Positions 49,135 to 61,158 of a stretch of 64,000 nt of DNA are shown one piece after another; positions within the stretch are counted from its first letter, which is position 1, and the number at the start of each line of letters is the position of its first letter. Below the pieces are notes generated by a model. The model made no database searches. It was not told the origin of the DNA and saw nothing but the letters and a program-made list of their open reading frames with translations. Source of the stretch: Amaurobius ferox (Eukaryota; Arthropoda; Arachnida; Araneae; Amaurobiidae); NCBI GenBank assembly GCA_951213105.1, contig OX578136.1, positions 72,770,730-72,834,729 on the forward strand. Direction: 5' to 3'. Position numbers and translations under genes: made by a program.

Positions 49135-51847
49135 TGTCTAAATTAGTCTTACTATTTTTATTTATTTATTTTTATCTTTTTTTATTATTATTGACACATT
49201 GTAAAATATCTGCTGCATATGCGCAAATTTACAAATGTTAGATCTAAATTGAATCTATAGTTCTGTAGTTATTATCTGTTATTAATAACAATAATATATA
49301 TATTAACTTCCCAGCACATCGCGGACGGATATAAAAGTATTTAAGCAATGTGGATATTTATTCAGAATTCCCTGATTTTGTCAAGATCGTGTTCAAACTA
49401 CGATTACTTGGAGGAAAATCTTACTGTACTGTTAATTTCAATGTTAATTGCATTACACTGTTACTCCATAGAGAATTAATTGCTTTCAAGTAATGCAACA
49501 ATTTTCCAGGGAGGTGCTTTAGCACACAGACACCCCTCCCTAAATACGCCCTTTGTTTTTATATAATACTGAACTTAAAAATTCCCTAAATCTCATTGAA
49601 ATAAAAATTTTCCTATAAGAATTTTCTTTTAAATTTGTAATGTGCCTTATACTCTTGGGTCAAATAGGCTCAATATATCCTTATTGTTACCAGAGAGCCA
49701 ATAATTCTGATTGCAATAAATCCAAAACAAAATTAAGAGATCTTGATCTCGGGGCATATCTAAAACAGTGTAGTCCAATTATGTTTCTTTGTAGGCCACA
49801 AAAGGATTAAAACGAAGGGCCTCACTTTTCTTTTCCCCTTTTCACCTTCTTACTTATTGTTATTATTTTATCACATCAAATGATGATTATAATATTTTTA
49901 GGGGTGATATCCACATATAGTAGAATTTGAAATTAAATTAATTGGATTAAATGCTGTTATTCTAAAGGATACACTATTCTGTGTGTATTTTATTACTTTT
50001 TAAAAGGAAAACGTTGAATTCATAGGGATCTTATCGACAAAAACTTGCATGTGAAAAGCAACAGGTTGTTGGCAAATGACACACTAGATGGCAGCACCAA
50101 ACAATTTTATTTGTGATTTCTTTATCCAACATTTTTATTAAAATTAAAGGAATTCAAATTCGAACATTATTTTATAAATAGTATATTGAAATTATTGCAT
50201 AAACTATAGATAATGCACTTGATCTTTAAGAAGTAAGTTAACGGAAATATGGATAAACAGAATTTTAAAAACCAAAAGTATTCATCACTGTCACCAGATG
50301 AAACGTACAATACTCTCGAAAACAGTGCTGCCATCTGTTGATAGATCAAGATACGAGAAAACTAAAATTTAAAAAATATATAGAAAGATTTAAAAATTAA
50401 GAGAGTGATAAAAACCATAAAATGTCTGCCTAAATCATAATGCGGATGATTTTACTAACTGGCGGAACAATTACAGTAACTTGCCCCGTAATGATTTGTT
50501 GCAATTTTTGTGCAACTTAAGGTTTTAGGAATTTCTCAAAATTGACATTACAGTGAGAATTTCTTATAGATTTTTGCAAAAGAAACTCTTATCGAATAGC
50601 AAAAATTTATAATTGAATCACTCTAATAGGTCACATTTAATGTTTTTTTCTTCCAAATTGGCATTTTATTATAAAGAGACACTTACGCCAAAATATTTCA
50701 CATCTGAAGAATGACCTCACTGCAGCAAAGACATGGTCCCGAGTTCGGTCTTGGCTCCGGACAGGCGACGCTCAATCGCCACAAACTTTTGTGGTTGTAG
50801 AGAATCCGTACGCGTTGATCAAAGAGAGGCGCATTTTATGAATATATTTTTGATAATTGAAATAGCAGACGAACAGGATCATTTTCGCGGCTGTATTATA
50901 ATGAAATCGAACTGTTTGTATTTGGTTCTGCATTTTTTATTCAATAAAATGACAATTAACCAGTAATCCCTACCAAACGACAACTGTATATAAAGCGAAA
51001 AAGGCTCTCTTGAATTTTTATTTTGTCTAAATTTCAACCCTTGAAATTTGAGACAACACGTTTTAAGTAACTTAATAAGAATAATGTTTCGACATGAAGA
51101 ACCATGTGCGTTCACATCTACATGAAGTCTTCTTGTTAAGGAGCCTATGAACCCAAAATCAGGAAAATGCCTTCCGTTTTTCCAACATTTTTTTTTTTAG
51201 ATAATTAGATAACATAAAAAAAATACATATAAAAAATAATGCTCAAACTGCTGAATCCCATCCCCATTTCTTCTTCGCTCTATTTCCTTATTGCAAGGTT
51301 GTCTCCCATGTTTCAGTAGTTAAACATTCGCTTTGAGATAACATCAACAGTTTGTTTGGCGCCAGTTTGACACCAAAATTTATCTTTCAACGGGAAAGGT
51401 TACAACCCATCTCTACCATTCGACCTGATCCTAGAAAATGTAGCATTTTGTGCTTCTAAGTCGTGTAGGAGATTGGGAAAACCGCTTACATACATACACG
51501 CATACATACATACATACATAAATACACGATTGTCGTTTAATAAAATGGTCTACTTTGGTTTTGACTGATATTAGAAGATAACTCATTTTTCGTTAATTAG
51601 ATTTTTTTTCCCTTTTGGCAACGTCATCTTTCCTAGGCCATGGGGATGACTCTCGAAAAGCTACTTCTTTTGACTAAGGAGGCTGCTCTGCTCTTCTGTC
51701 CTACAGAAAAAGTTTGCTTTTGTCTCCGAAGTGGGTTAATAATTTTAACCGGCTACTTGCTGTACTAACATTTTTATTATATTTTTCATTTTCAGTTTAA
51801 AAGAAATAATTGTTTTCGAAAGATAAACGCCAGTTTAAATACAATTA
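49135..51847. other. Unclassified DNA with TIR-like and motif fragments
   Basis: The reverse complement of 49440-49555 (GCGTATTTAG, GTGCTAAAGCACC, GGAAAATTG) matches 57968-58025 and may be an end of a hAT-like element. AGATGGC motifs lie at 50086 and 50330 (minus). A CATACATA run lies near 51488-51520. No gene recognised. Confidence 0.45.
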
Positions 51848-52600
51848 TACTTTCCCAACATACATAGTATAATGTATAGGGAAAGTATTGGGATGGGGGT
51901 CGAAAATTCGAATTCAGGTTTTCGGTGGGAAAGCACTTTTTAAGAAGCATCCCTGAAATCGAATCGAACGTTTGTGAGGCGATGTTTGCATGCATGCGTT
52001 AGTGTGTGTATGTGTGTGTGTGTCAGTGAGTCTGTGAACGCAATATTTGACAAATGAAGGAAGCGTTTCAAAAATAATATGGTACGATTAAAACAATGAC
52101 TGAATACTGGAACCCCATTAATTTTAAATGCTAAAGTTCGAAAGACCAACTTAATTTACGAACTAATTTTTAAAAAAATGATTAAAAAATCTGGACTTTC
52201 AAATATGATAAATAAATAATAATTTCATACGAACCTTTTCATTAGGAAACAATGGATACAAACTTTGAAACACTAACATGAACCGTTCTGAACTTATTGT
52301 ACAATTTATGAATGAATTTTTGAAAGAAAAATAAATTCAAATCACTACTTTCAATACTATTAAATAAATAATCATTTTATACGTAATGTATCATTATAAG
52401 ATGAATCACACAAACTTTAGAATGCTAATTCGTCAGATCGCTAATTTGAATAATCGTTCTCGAGATATTGCACATAAAAAAAAAAGGTGGCTAGTATCAT
52501 CAAATATTTTCACTTTCCATATGGATAGGAAAGATACATTTTGTAATAGTTTATATTTTAACGCCCGAGAATTCTCCAATAGTTATGTACTTCACAGGAT
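51848..52600 (+). mobile_element. HTE subfamily 3, copy with eroded right end
   Basis: It starts with hairpin TACTTTCCCAACATACA and TGTATAGGGAAAGTA, then GGGTCGAAAATTCGAATTC, a TGTGTG run at 51999-52022 and TCAGTGAGTCTGTG as in subfamily 1. Two ATGAACCGTTCT/TAATCGTTCTCGAGAT blocks (52278, 52451) suggest an internal duplication. The CACATCAGA end is not found. Confidence 0.68.
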
Positions 52601-54008
52601 ATTAATTAAATGCCAATTGCAATTTAATAAGTATTTTCTTCTTCGGCCCAGAATGTGCTGCCTTCCAACTAGGCAAAAGACATCTTAATGCACAGCTGGG
52701 AGAAGTATAACCCCAACAGAAAATCAGCACAGCCAATTAAAATTAAAAAATCTCCAATTAAAATGTAAAAATCAATACAGTAGTACTGGTGAACATGACA
52801 GTACGAGAAGTAGAACACCCTCTAGAAAACCATTAATATTAAATTTAAGAAATCAATAATACAAAATCAGTGTGGAGACAATTTTTATTGAGAATTTTGC
52901 ACCTGAGTGTGAACAGATCACAATCAGGCACGTAGCCAGGGGAGGGGCTCATGGGGCTGAAGCCCCCCCCCCCCGAAATCTAAAAAAAAGAAAAGAAATC
53001 TCTAGTCACGAATGAAACTTGACGTTCAACTCTGTGTCAATTTCCAATTTTCATCAATGCAAAGCACCTTTTTAGTTCCAAAAATGAAATATTCCATTAC
53101 TTGTTTTATAACATGCTGCCTGCAGGCAGTTTATAGTTATTGCGTTCTCATTTTAATATCAGTGGAATTGCCTTAATTATAATACTATCGCCCCCTAAAA
53201 TTCGCCTTAGTTTACAATCGCCGCTAAGAGAGGTGTAAACTTGAAACTTGATACGTTTTTTTTTTACCCCTCACTAGCGCCGACTTCGTGAGAGGCTCCG
53301 CTCCGGGGCTCGAGCCCCCACGGCCCACGCAGAACCATATTTCTAATATTTTTTAAAGATTTTAAAACAAAAGTAATTTTCGGCTCAAAAAAACGAACTT
53401 TCGTTTTTAAATCCTCGCATCCGAAAAAGTACCGACAATTTCGACTAATAATTTACATTTTTAGAAAGCTCAAAGATCTGGCTTTCTTACAAGCCCAATC
53501 TGATCAAGAAATAATTATAAATAGCAGCCCGATCCTGATTTTAAAGAAGTAATGATTTTAAATTTCTCGGCGATTTCTCAGGAAGTTCCAACTGACTTCC
53601 CACTTACCCTACTCGCGCAACCGGGGACGTCACGCCGTTTCCATGGAGATTGTGAATTGGATCGGGTTATTATGATGGAATTAAGAGCGTAGCATATGGC
53701 CATTATAAAACTTAAATGATTGAATTATGGTGGATTGAATTGTGGTGATGTATTGTATACATCGGGTGAAATTATTATATTTATATTTTAAGTGATGGAA
53801 CGATATGGATTTTTTAAATGGATATTTTAATTTATGGATATTTTAATTTTATGGATATTTTAAATGATGGAACGATGGAATGAGGATGATGGAATCGCAA
53901 GACCTTCCGAGAGGTTGGTGGGGAAGGAGGGTACGGTACCTGTGGATGCCTCCTCCACTGGGTTCCAACCTAAATTGGGTGAATAAAAGAAAGTCATGTA
54001 GATTGTCA
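52601..54008. other. Unclassified DNA with a MITE-like end and minisatellite
   Basis: CAGGCACGTAGCCAGGGGAG (52925) with a C tract is typical of a hAT-type terminal repeat; GC-rich text at 53270-53335 may be its partner, but I could not confirm ends or a target duplication. ATGGATATTTTAATTT repeats three times at 53815-53868. No gene. Confidence 0.4.
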
Positions 54009-54062
54009 CGGATGGCGCGGTAGCCCAGTGGTTAGCGAGCGAGAACATTAAAAAAAAAAATT
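54009..54062 (+). repeat. tRNA-derived SINE head fragment with A tail
   Basis: GGCGCGGTAGCCCAGTGGTT resembles a tRNA 5' half with an A box; AGCGAGCGAGAACATT and a poly-A run follow. There is no B box, so it is a severely truncated piece. Confidence 0.42.
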
Positions 54063-54744
54063 AGGAAATATTTAATTCTGCGTCACAGCTTGCAGAGGTA
54101 ATGCTTCAAACTGAATTGAAGATTCCAAGGCTCACATTAAAGCAAACAAGACGTGCAAATCCTCCAGCTACTTCTGTTGAAGAATACTACAGGGTGACTA
54201 CCTTCATTCCTTGTGTTGCTAGTCTGATTCAAAATTTACATGATTGATTCGCTTCAAATGAGGATATTCTACCAAGTTTCCAAATACTTCTTCCTGATTT
54301 TACTTCTGTTGATGACACAAGCAAGTTGGAAAGTCTGTCTCCATATTTCGACGATAAAATGTCACCCTCAAAACTGAAAGCTGAACATGAACTGTGGTGT
54401 CGAAAGCCCAGGCCAGCCGACTCGTCCTAAGACTTAGAGCAGCAAGGTGGATGGCCGGGATAGATGAACTGTGGTGTGAAAGAACTATTGACACTAACAT
54501 TGAGGTCCTGAAAGTGTTAGAGCAATGTAATGGTGTCTATTATCGTGCAAGCAGGTACCTCCTTACTGTCTTGGCTACATTACCAGTAACAACTTCTGGT
54601 GCAGGAATATCCTTTTCGACACTGAAAAGGGTAAAAACTTTGCCCCGTAGTGTAATGAATGATGACAGACTGAGTGCACTTGCCATAATTTCAATTCACT
54701 CCATTATTACTGTGGAACCGGATAAGGTCATACATATTATGGCA
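54063..54744 (+). pseudogene. hAT transposase C-terminal part, split by a 63-bp cassette
   Basis: The frame reads LTLKQTRRANPPATSVEEYY, LHD with a stop (about 54245), FASNEDILPSFQILLPDF and KLKAEHELWC. After a 63-bp insert it resumes ERTIDTNIEVLKVLEQCNGV, then YLLTVLATLPVTTSGAGISF and DRLSALAIISIH. This is the dimerisation region of hAT transposases close to the 52 kDa repressor of the inhibitor of protein kinase (P52rIPK/THAP-type) family; canonical TTSSAERSF is altered here. The N-terminal DNA-binding and catalytic parts are missing. At about 54745 homology passes into an HTE. Confidence 0.82.
54387..54477. mobile_element. 63-bp cassette with 14-bp target duplication
   Basis: ATGAACTGTGGTGT occurs at 54387-54400 and 54464-54477. 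Between lies CGAAAGCCCAGGCCAGCCGA to GGATGGCCGGGATAG. Excising the insert and one repeat restores the hAT reading ELWCERTID. The insert aligns with the 60-bp insert at 62476-62535. Confidence 0.85.
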
Positions 54745-55254
54745 GGCGGTATTAAGACGGATGCAACACTAAATATAAATTTAAAAGAACTTTAAAAATC
54801 ACGATTTTTACAATAGGAATAAAAGATGGATGCCATATTTTATTTTGAAGTGGGTCACATGATCTATTCATATAATATGAGTGTAATTATTATTTTTTTT
54901 TTTTTTAAACTATCGAACATCTTTTGCTGATTTTTTTTTATATATATTTTATGGGATAATTTGAATATTTCCTAAAATTTTCAAAACAATTCGTAAATTT
55001 TATGTTTGAAGAAATGTTTTTAAAATGTTTGAAAAATTAGGTCCCATAGGGTTCAATGTATTTCACTTTTTCAACCCGGGCTCAATCCAAAACTAATTGG
55101 GTGATACTATTCATTTACATTCCCATATGTCCCACAGACCGTCGCAACAGCAAGCAAAATTTCATTTTGATAAGTCATTTTCACAGTTATCATACGAACG
55201 GACAGACAGACAGAATGAGCAAAGTCATAAACACGTTTCAACTATGTTGTAAAG

Positions 55255-56619
55255 CAACCGTGCACAACCCGCGGCCCGCGGGCCTCATGCGGCCCTCGGC
55301 CTAATCGTGTGCGGCCCGCCGCCACCCTCAGCTTGGCGAACACATAAAAAAATTGCCTTTTACACCAAGAGAACCTTTGTGCAAAAATTATTAAAATGGA
55401 ATATGTAATGAAAATCATTATTAAAGTAATAAACTGTATTCGTTCCAGAAAAATCGCACATCGTCAGTTCCGAGATTTCCTATCCCAGTTAGATTCTCAG
55501 TATGATGATGTCATTTATTTTACACAAGTTCGTTGGCTAAGTACTGGAAAAATGCTGAAGCGAGTGTATGACTTGCGTGAAGAGATCATTACTTTTTTCA
55601 AATGTCGTGATCATAATCTGGTAGTAGACTTTTAAGACAAGGAATGGCTATGTGATTTATCTTTTTTCAAATGTTGTGATCATAATCTGGTAGTAGACTT
55701 TTAAGACAAGGAATGGCTATGTGATTTATCTTTTATGGTTGATATGACACAACATCTGAATGAGCTAAATACGAAGCTTCAGGGGGAAAATAACCTGATA
55801 CACAATCTATTTTACCCAATTAAGTCATTTGATTTTAAGTTATCATTATGGAATTCACATCTCAAGTCTGGTCAATTGTTGAATTTTCCAACAATGAGTA
55901 ATTTTATTGCAAGTTGTGAAGACGATCCCATCAACTTTATTAAATACGCTTCACTAATAGAAAATCTGCAAAATGAGTTCAGTCGTCGATTTCAAGATAT
56001 CAGAAAACTTGAGAAATCTTGTTGTAGAAAGTGATTGCAATACCATTCGCGACAAATATTGAAACACCGCTCGTCAATTTTCAGATGAAGCTTATCGAAA
56101 TTCAGAGTAACTCCGAATTGAAAGCTAAATTTTCCGAAGTTCCTTTGATAGAATTTTACAGAAATTACTTACTTTGTGAAATCGAAAAATCGAAAATTCA
56201 CGCTCAAGAAACGATAACGTCATTCAGGAGCACCTACGTATGTGAACAATCGTTTTCATTAATGAAACAAGTGAAATCAAAAGGTCGTTCTCATCTAACC
56301 GATGAACACTTGGAGGGAAACCTACGGATTCCCATATCCAACATTGAAGCAGACATTGAAAGAATAATGAAAACCAAACAATGTCAAATTTCCCACTAGC
56401 TCTACAAAAAAATAAAAGGATTTTGGCGATGTCTGTACGTTTTTGAAGCAAGTGAGTTGTTTTGTTTATTTCTGTATTTGTTTTTAATTTTCACTTTTAT
56501 TTTTTGTTTCGGTAGTTACTGAAAATATATTGCTGGGTGGTACCCGCCCCCCTTGCGGCCCGTCGTTGCTTAGTCTATGTGAAATTGGCCCGCAGGTGCT
56601 AAAAGGTTGTGCACTCCTG
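55255..56619 (+). mobile_element. hAT transposon, 1365 bp, perfect 8-bp target duplication
   Basis: TTGTAAAG flanks both sides (55247-55254 and 56620-56627). The TIRs are imperfect: left CAACCGTGCACAACC, right reversed CAGGAGTGCACAACC. GC-rich subterminal CGGCCCGCGG and GCGGCCCGTCG lie just inside. It is internally deleted, with no N-terminal zinc-finger region. Confidence 0.92.
55396..56397 (+). pseudogene. hAT transposase (GTF2I-repeat/ZBED-like family), disrupted
   Basis: Three frame blocks run in order: KIAHRQFRDFLSQL then IYFTQVRWLSTGKMLKR; QHLNELNTKLQGENNLIHN with IKSFDFKLSLW; and FATNIETPLVNFQMKLIEIQ, then FRSTYVCEQSFSLMKQVKS and HLTDEHLEGNLRI. These are the middle and C-terminal dimerisation parts of transposases related to GTF2IRD2, ZBED5 and EPM2AIP1. 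A 69-bp tandem duplication (55592-55729) copies 23 codons that include a stop, and a frameshift near 56031 separates the last block. The catalytic N-terminal half is gone. Confidence 0.85.
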
Positions 56620-56660
56620 TTGTAAAGTGTTAAATATTAACTGGAAATGTGGTTCAACTC

Positions 56661-56729
56661 GACTTTCTCATAGTACCAGAATACATTTTTAATACCTTTT
56701 CTTTCATATTTTATAAGAAAAAGTTGAAA
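56661..56729. other. Short spacer between two HTEs
   Basis: No feature recognised in these 69 bp. Confidence 0.3.
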
Positions 56730-57762
56730 AACCGGTGTTGTGGGTCCAAATGATAACACTTATATCGTGTTACCCTTAACTTTAAAGAGCTTGAAACAAT
56801 CTTTCGATTGATACCATACAATGGTCTCCCCGGGTGGAATAACTTACCCAGCGAGGGGGGATAATGACGTAACGAGCAAAAAAATTGTATCTCGTCTATA
56901 TTTTCACAACAATGATTGAAACTATGAAGTTCCCTGACCATTGTGCCATGAATAAGCTCTTTCATGGAGAATTATGTCAAATTTTGTCCTATGCTGCCGT
57001 ATTAAAAAAGATAAAATTTAGCTCGGATTTTAGCTCGGATTTAAAAGAAAGTATGTCTAGCTCTAGATTTTTTAATAACAAAGTTTGAAAATCAATTAAC
57101 ATTTATGACTGCTATTGAACACAAGTAATCGTCCACTGGCATATAGACAGACAGACTGATATCACTCCAAAAATTGTCAGAACGCATTCATGAGATCTTA
57201 AAGCATATATTGTCATCAAAATCTCTAATTCGGAAATTTCCGGGATAACTATACTTTCTCTATACGATATTTCACAGTATTGTCATGATACAAGAATGAG
57301 TCCACATTTCTAGATAACTAACGCGTTTTTTCATAATAACAGCGTAAACAGGAACAATATGCAGTTAAACGCACTTAAATGCTCCACAAATTTAACAAAA
57401 TTACCCATACTATTCTCAAAACATTGACGAAAGTCACAGTACAATGCAGCTAGTATCTCATCAACTGCTCTCCATGGTGACCCCTTTTATAAACTCTCTC
57501 TGTAGAGCATATTTCATATCTCGTAGAATAATCGTTAATTTGAGGTGCTTTTCTAATCTTCGGGAAGTCGCCAAATTGGCAATAAATCACCAAATCTGGC
57601 AACCCTTCTTCGAACTTCGGCAAATGGCAACCTTAAACTCACGTCGTGGGAAAGAATGTCTGTGCGTGTGTTTTCTCCGTCTGGTCTTCGAAAGAGACGA
57701 AACTAAGGAGGGGGAAAAGGACTCAAGAGCTTTACAAGTTCGTAACAGTAAGAGAAAGTAAA
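56730..57762 (+). mobile_element. HTE subfamily 4, hairpin interrupted by a solo LTR
   Basis: 56730-57250 aligns with 16790-17340. The terminal hairpin TACTTTCTCTATACG... is cut after CACAGTAT (57280); its other arm AGAGAAAGTA resumes at 57751 and is followed by AAAA. The insert is the LTR at 57281-57747. Confidence 0.72.
57281..57747 (-). mobile_element. Solo LTR (LTR family X, copy 1), 467 bp
   Basis: Starts TG and ends ACA on the plus strand; on the minus strand it begins TGTTACGAACTTG. GTAT precedes and GTAA follows, a near-perfect 4-bp target duplication. It aligns with 63078-63542 (TAGATAACTAACGC, CGTAAACAGGAAC, CCAAATCTGGMAACCCTTCTTC). No internal retroviral-type genes remain. A Gypsy affiliation is plausible from the 4-bp duplication. 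Strand is inferred from an AATAAA in the other copy. Confidence 0.75.
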
Positions 57763-57763
57763 A

Positions 57764-59385
57764 ATTAAACATGCTCACTATTTATTCACGCTTTTAACTA
57801 TAAATGAATGCACATCTTCGCATTAGATGTATACACAAAAATCTCGAATTATATTTTCTCCCAATACTGTATTAGCAGTTACATTAAAATGAAACAACAA
57901 ATTATCGCATAAACGAACCAATTGTAAAATGTTAGTAAGAGTTACAGTTCATGCATCAGTCGTTTACATGTGCGTATTTAGAGGGTGTCAGGAGGGTGCC
58001 AAAGCACCCCGTGGAAAATTGCTGATTTCATTAAAAGCCAATATAAGAGGGTAAAAAATAAGAAAATGCTTTTTAGAACTAGAACATTCAACCACAACTG
58101 TGAGTTTACTTCCACGTGTATATTAATAAGAACAATTTAAACTAAATGGAAAACTTAGGATTTCTGCATTTGGTATGTTTATGAATGTCCAATATGTCAG
58201 TTTAGTTGCTCTGTTTCCAAGGTAAGAATTCTGTTATGAAAGGAGGAATGTTTATTAAAGGTGGTATACACTAATTTTTAAAAATTGGTGCATAATAATT
58301 TTAAAAGTGCTATACACACCAATTCTTAAAATGTGATACCATCTATTTATATTGACTTTGCTCCCCTTCTGCTACTAGGCACTGCTCAAGCTCAAGGCCC
58401 TGCGCCCCTCGGGGCGCGCATAGTCTATCCCCCTCTTTCACCTTCTCTGTTGGGAACCCTCTTGGGCCCCAACTCCGTCGTTTTCTGAAGACTTGGGGAA
58501 GGGCATGACTTCGGTCCTGCCCCCCCCCCCCCCCCCCAAGCATCTCTTAGTTCTCAGCTACCTCTTAGTTGACTTAATTACCTGTTACTACTTCCTTTTT
58601 TATCTCTTTTTCCTTTTCGTCTGGAGTTTAAAGGGAGGAACTCTTCCTCTCCTGGGCACTCCGCTATCCCCGTCCTTGAGTCCTTGAGTATTTACTTTGC
58701 AGCAATACATATTTTAAGGTTGATAGTAAGCTCTAAACTTTTAATGCAATAAAATTTAGCACCCTTCTGGAAGATATCCTGCACAAGTTTATGCTCGTTT
58801 AGCGATAATTTCCATGCAGACAGATCTCACAAATTCATCATGCTTTGTGAACCTCCTTGAACCATTTGCTTACGATCGATAGAACACACTTTCCTATTTT
58901 AGAAAATCTTTGGACAAGTTCACGCTCTCTTGCCAACTTCATTTAACAATACGAATAGTTGGCAAGGCTTCAAAAAGAAGGTACGACAAAAAATTGCCCG
59001 CGAAAAGTTTTTTGGTCTTTCGCCGGCTACATTAAAAGAGGGTAATACCTAGAGACTTTATAACACTGCATATAAAGCAGCATAAAAAACATGGATATCA
59101 ACCGGTTTTAAAGGTAGTATTCTTCTTCAGGACTAGCAAAAAGCACGAACTAAATTTACAACAGGATAGGCATCTGCTGGGAGAATAACAAACGTGACTG
59201 AAATAGGAAACGGTTGCCAGCGACACGAACAGAAAAAAAGGAGACAAAAACCACGGAGGAAGTAACGATTGGCAGGATGGTATGACTGAACGGCAAAACT
59301 TAAGGAGGAAAGAAGTAATTACAGAATTATATGAATTAACGGCAAAACATCAAAGAAAAATGTGGAAAGAAAGTAAAATAATTTA
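57764..59385. other. Unclassified DNA with GC-rich patch
   Basis: 57968-58025 matches 49440-49555 in reverse (possible transposon end). 58360-58545 is unusually GC-rich with CTCGGGGCGCGC and an 18-base C run at 58520-58537. Open frames over it (58343-58543 minus, 58493-58687 plus) are compositional. No gene recognised. Confidence 0.42.
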
Positions 59386-59678
59386 AAATACCCGTTCAGT
59401 GATTAACACTGCGAATTTAACTGCCGATCCGGTGGTCGAGAAGTCAGGAGCGTGCGTTTCCGTCTGATCGCTGGATTGCCGGGTTGTCGGTTTGAATCCC
59501 GCCAGCGGGCATGGATGTTGTCATGTCGAGGCCAAGTCAGACTTCCGCCCTTCCGGGAGCCTCTATAAAAGTGAAGCTGCAAATCTCCCCCCTTCGCCAT
59601 GGGACGCCCTGAGGAGTCTTGTGGACATGGTCCGTAGGCGCTCCTTCACCACGGGGGAATTAGTAACGAAATAATTTA
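59376..59678 (+). mobile_element. tRNA-derived SINE with 10-bp target duplication
   Basis: AAATAATTTA at 59376-59385 and 59669-59678 brackets 283 bp. The 5' part has CGATCCGGTGGTCGAG and, 50 bp on, GGTTTGAATCCCG, an almost canonical pol III B box. The body is GC-richer than its surroundings (GCCCTTCCGGGAGCCTC, CACCACGGGGGAATTAG). Open frames on both strands are not credible proteins. The 3' tail after TAGTAACG is the duplication itself. Confidence 0.82.
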
Positions 59679-60690
59679 ACTGTCCCTTCTAATTTTTAGC
59701 AGCCGTTTGAGCTTATTAAAAGAATAAAAACTTCCCTAGATGGTAATATCGCCTGCACTGTGCTGACGAGCGACAATGATCGCGTCACTGTGGTCCACGA
59801 GTGGGGATGGTTGATCAGTTGAGCACTTCCTTGCTTTTATCGTAAGAATTGCTTAGTCTGGAAAAGTGGGACTGGTTCCCGAATACAATGATAGCGCGGT
59901 CTTGAATTTGAAACGGCTTTTATAGACGAGTTCCGTGAGTATGAACTTTGCCGTTTCAGCCAAGTGCAGCTTCAGCATAATTTTTGAGAAATTTTCAGCT
60001 GCGTGTTAGAAAGTATTTTGTCGATCTCCATATCGGTTCGTAAAATTGTGGAATGTAACAAGTTTTCTTGCTACCATTTCATGCATTTGTTATTCCCTGC
60101 TAAACATCGATGTGCGAAACCGGTCCGTAGATGATGTTATCCATAAAGAAAGGGCAATTCTAGAAATTTCTTATACTCACTATACTACTACAATTGTTCA
60201 TACCATAGAATAATGCTATCTATGTCTTAAATTTCAAAACTGTTGTAATCATGTAAATTACAACAACAACAAAAAAAAATCCATTAAGTTCTAAACTTTA
60301 CATAATGTACATAACGGTAAATATATTTGTTTTTCAGATATCTTGTCCCCACCTCACTTGCATATGCTGGCGGTCGTCTCTCCAAAAGTGTTCAATAGTC
60401 GTAAAACGTATTTTTCCATCAAAATCTTTTGGAAACTTTTTGGAAACAATGTTTTCTCTATACAGTAATTTAATAAAGTAATCATGAGTATTCTGTAAGT
60501 ATCAAAAGTTATGATGGCAAAATGGCAAAGTTCTCAAGATGTCAGTAACGCATATGCCTGTAGTTACCCAGCACACCACCCCCCACCTTGCGGTCAACCT
60601 TGCACACCCACTGAGAAATTAGAGATATACCCGTCTGTTTTTGACCATATGCGAAATAGGCAAATGCTGAGGATCCTTGAAGCTCTAGAG
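59679..60690. other. Unclassified spacer with a repeat shared with 62990-63077
   Basis: 59765-59845 (GTCACTGTGGTCCACGAG, GTTGAGCACTTCCTTGCT) resembles 63020-63077. About 60330-60445 is a weak match to the distal part of HTE subfamily 4. No gene. Confidence 0.45.
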
Positions 60691-61158
60691 CGGGGGTCGG
60701 CAACTGGCGGACCTCGCTCCAGGTCCGGACCGAGGAAGGTCAAAAACTGGACCGCCAAACATTCTTTGATAGTATAAAATAAATGAATCAAATTATTTAA
60801 AAAAATATTTTTCCATATTATAGAAAAATATATTTTAGAATCAAACTTATAGAATCTATAAGTTTGAGCGCCACCCTTATTATTTTTATTTAATGAAATT
60901 ATATTTATTTAATCAGAGCAGGCGTAACTCGAACGAAAACCTAACGCCACTTTATGAAATTTATCTTTCGGGCGGGTCTACTCGGCGGCGGCGACCTTGG
61001 TCATGGAAGCGCCTCCTTTGCGGTGCGGTCCTTTGTTATGCGCCAGCATTACACTTTGGCACGGAAGCGGTCGTCGAATCACTTCGTCAGTAGTTGTTGC
61101 GATCTCGTACGGAGCGTTTTGTTATTATCGAGGCTTATAACGTTTCTTTTTCATCGAT

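Larger units (their letters stand above)
54742..56660 (+). mobile_element. HTE subfamily 5, hairpin interrupted by a hAT
   Basis: 54742-55246 aligns in reverse with 28738-29255. The terminal hairpin (AAACACGTTTCAACTATGTTGTAAAG, read in two pieces) is cut at 55254 and resumes TGTTAAATATT at 56628. The insert is the hAT at 55255-56619 with its target duplication. Confidence 0.75.

Noticed and set aside
52923..53340. A complete hAT MITE starting CAGGCACGTAGCC
   Set aside because: The left end looks right, but I could not find a matching right end or an 8-bp duplication, so it is recorded only as an end-like fragment.
57444..57761. 105-codon plus-strand frame ending in a lysine-rich tail
   Set aside because: It lies within the solo LTR and crosses its boundary into the HTE hairpin; no homology recognised.
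58343..58687. GC-rich frames that look like a small gene
   Set aside because: Low complexity with an 18-base C run; open on both strands; no recognisable domain.
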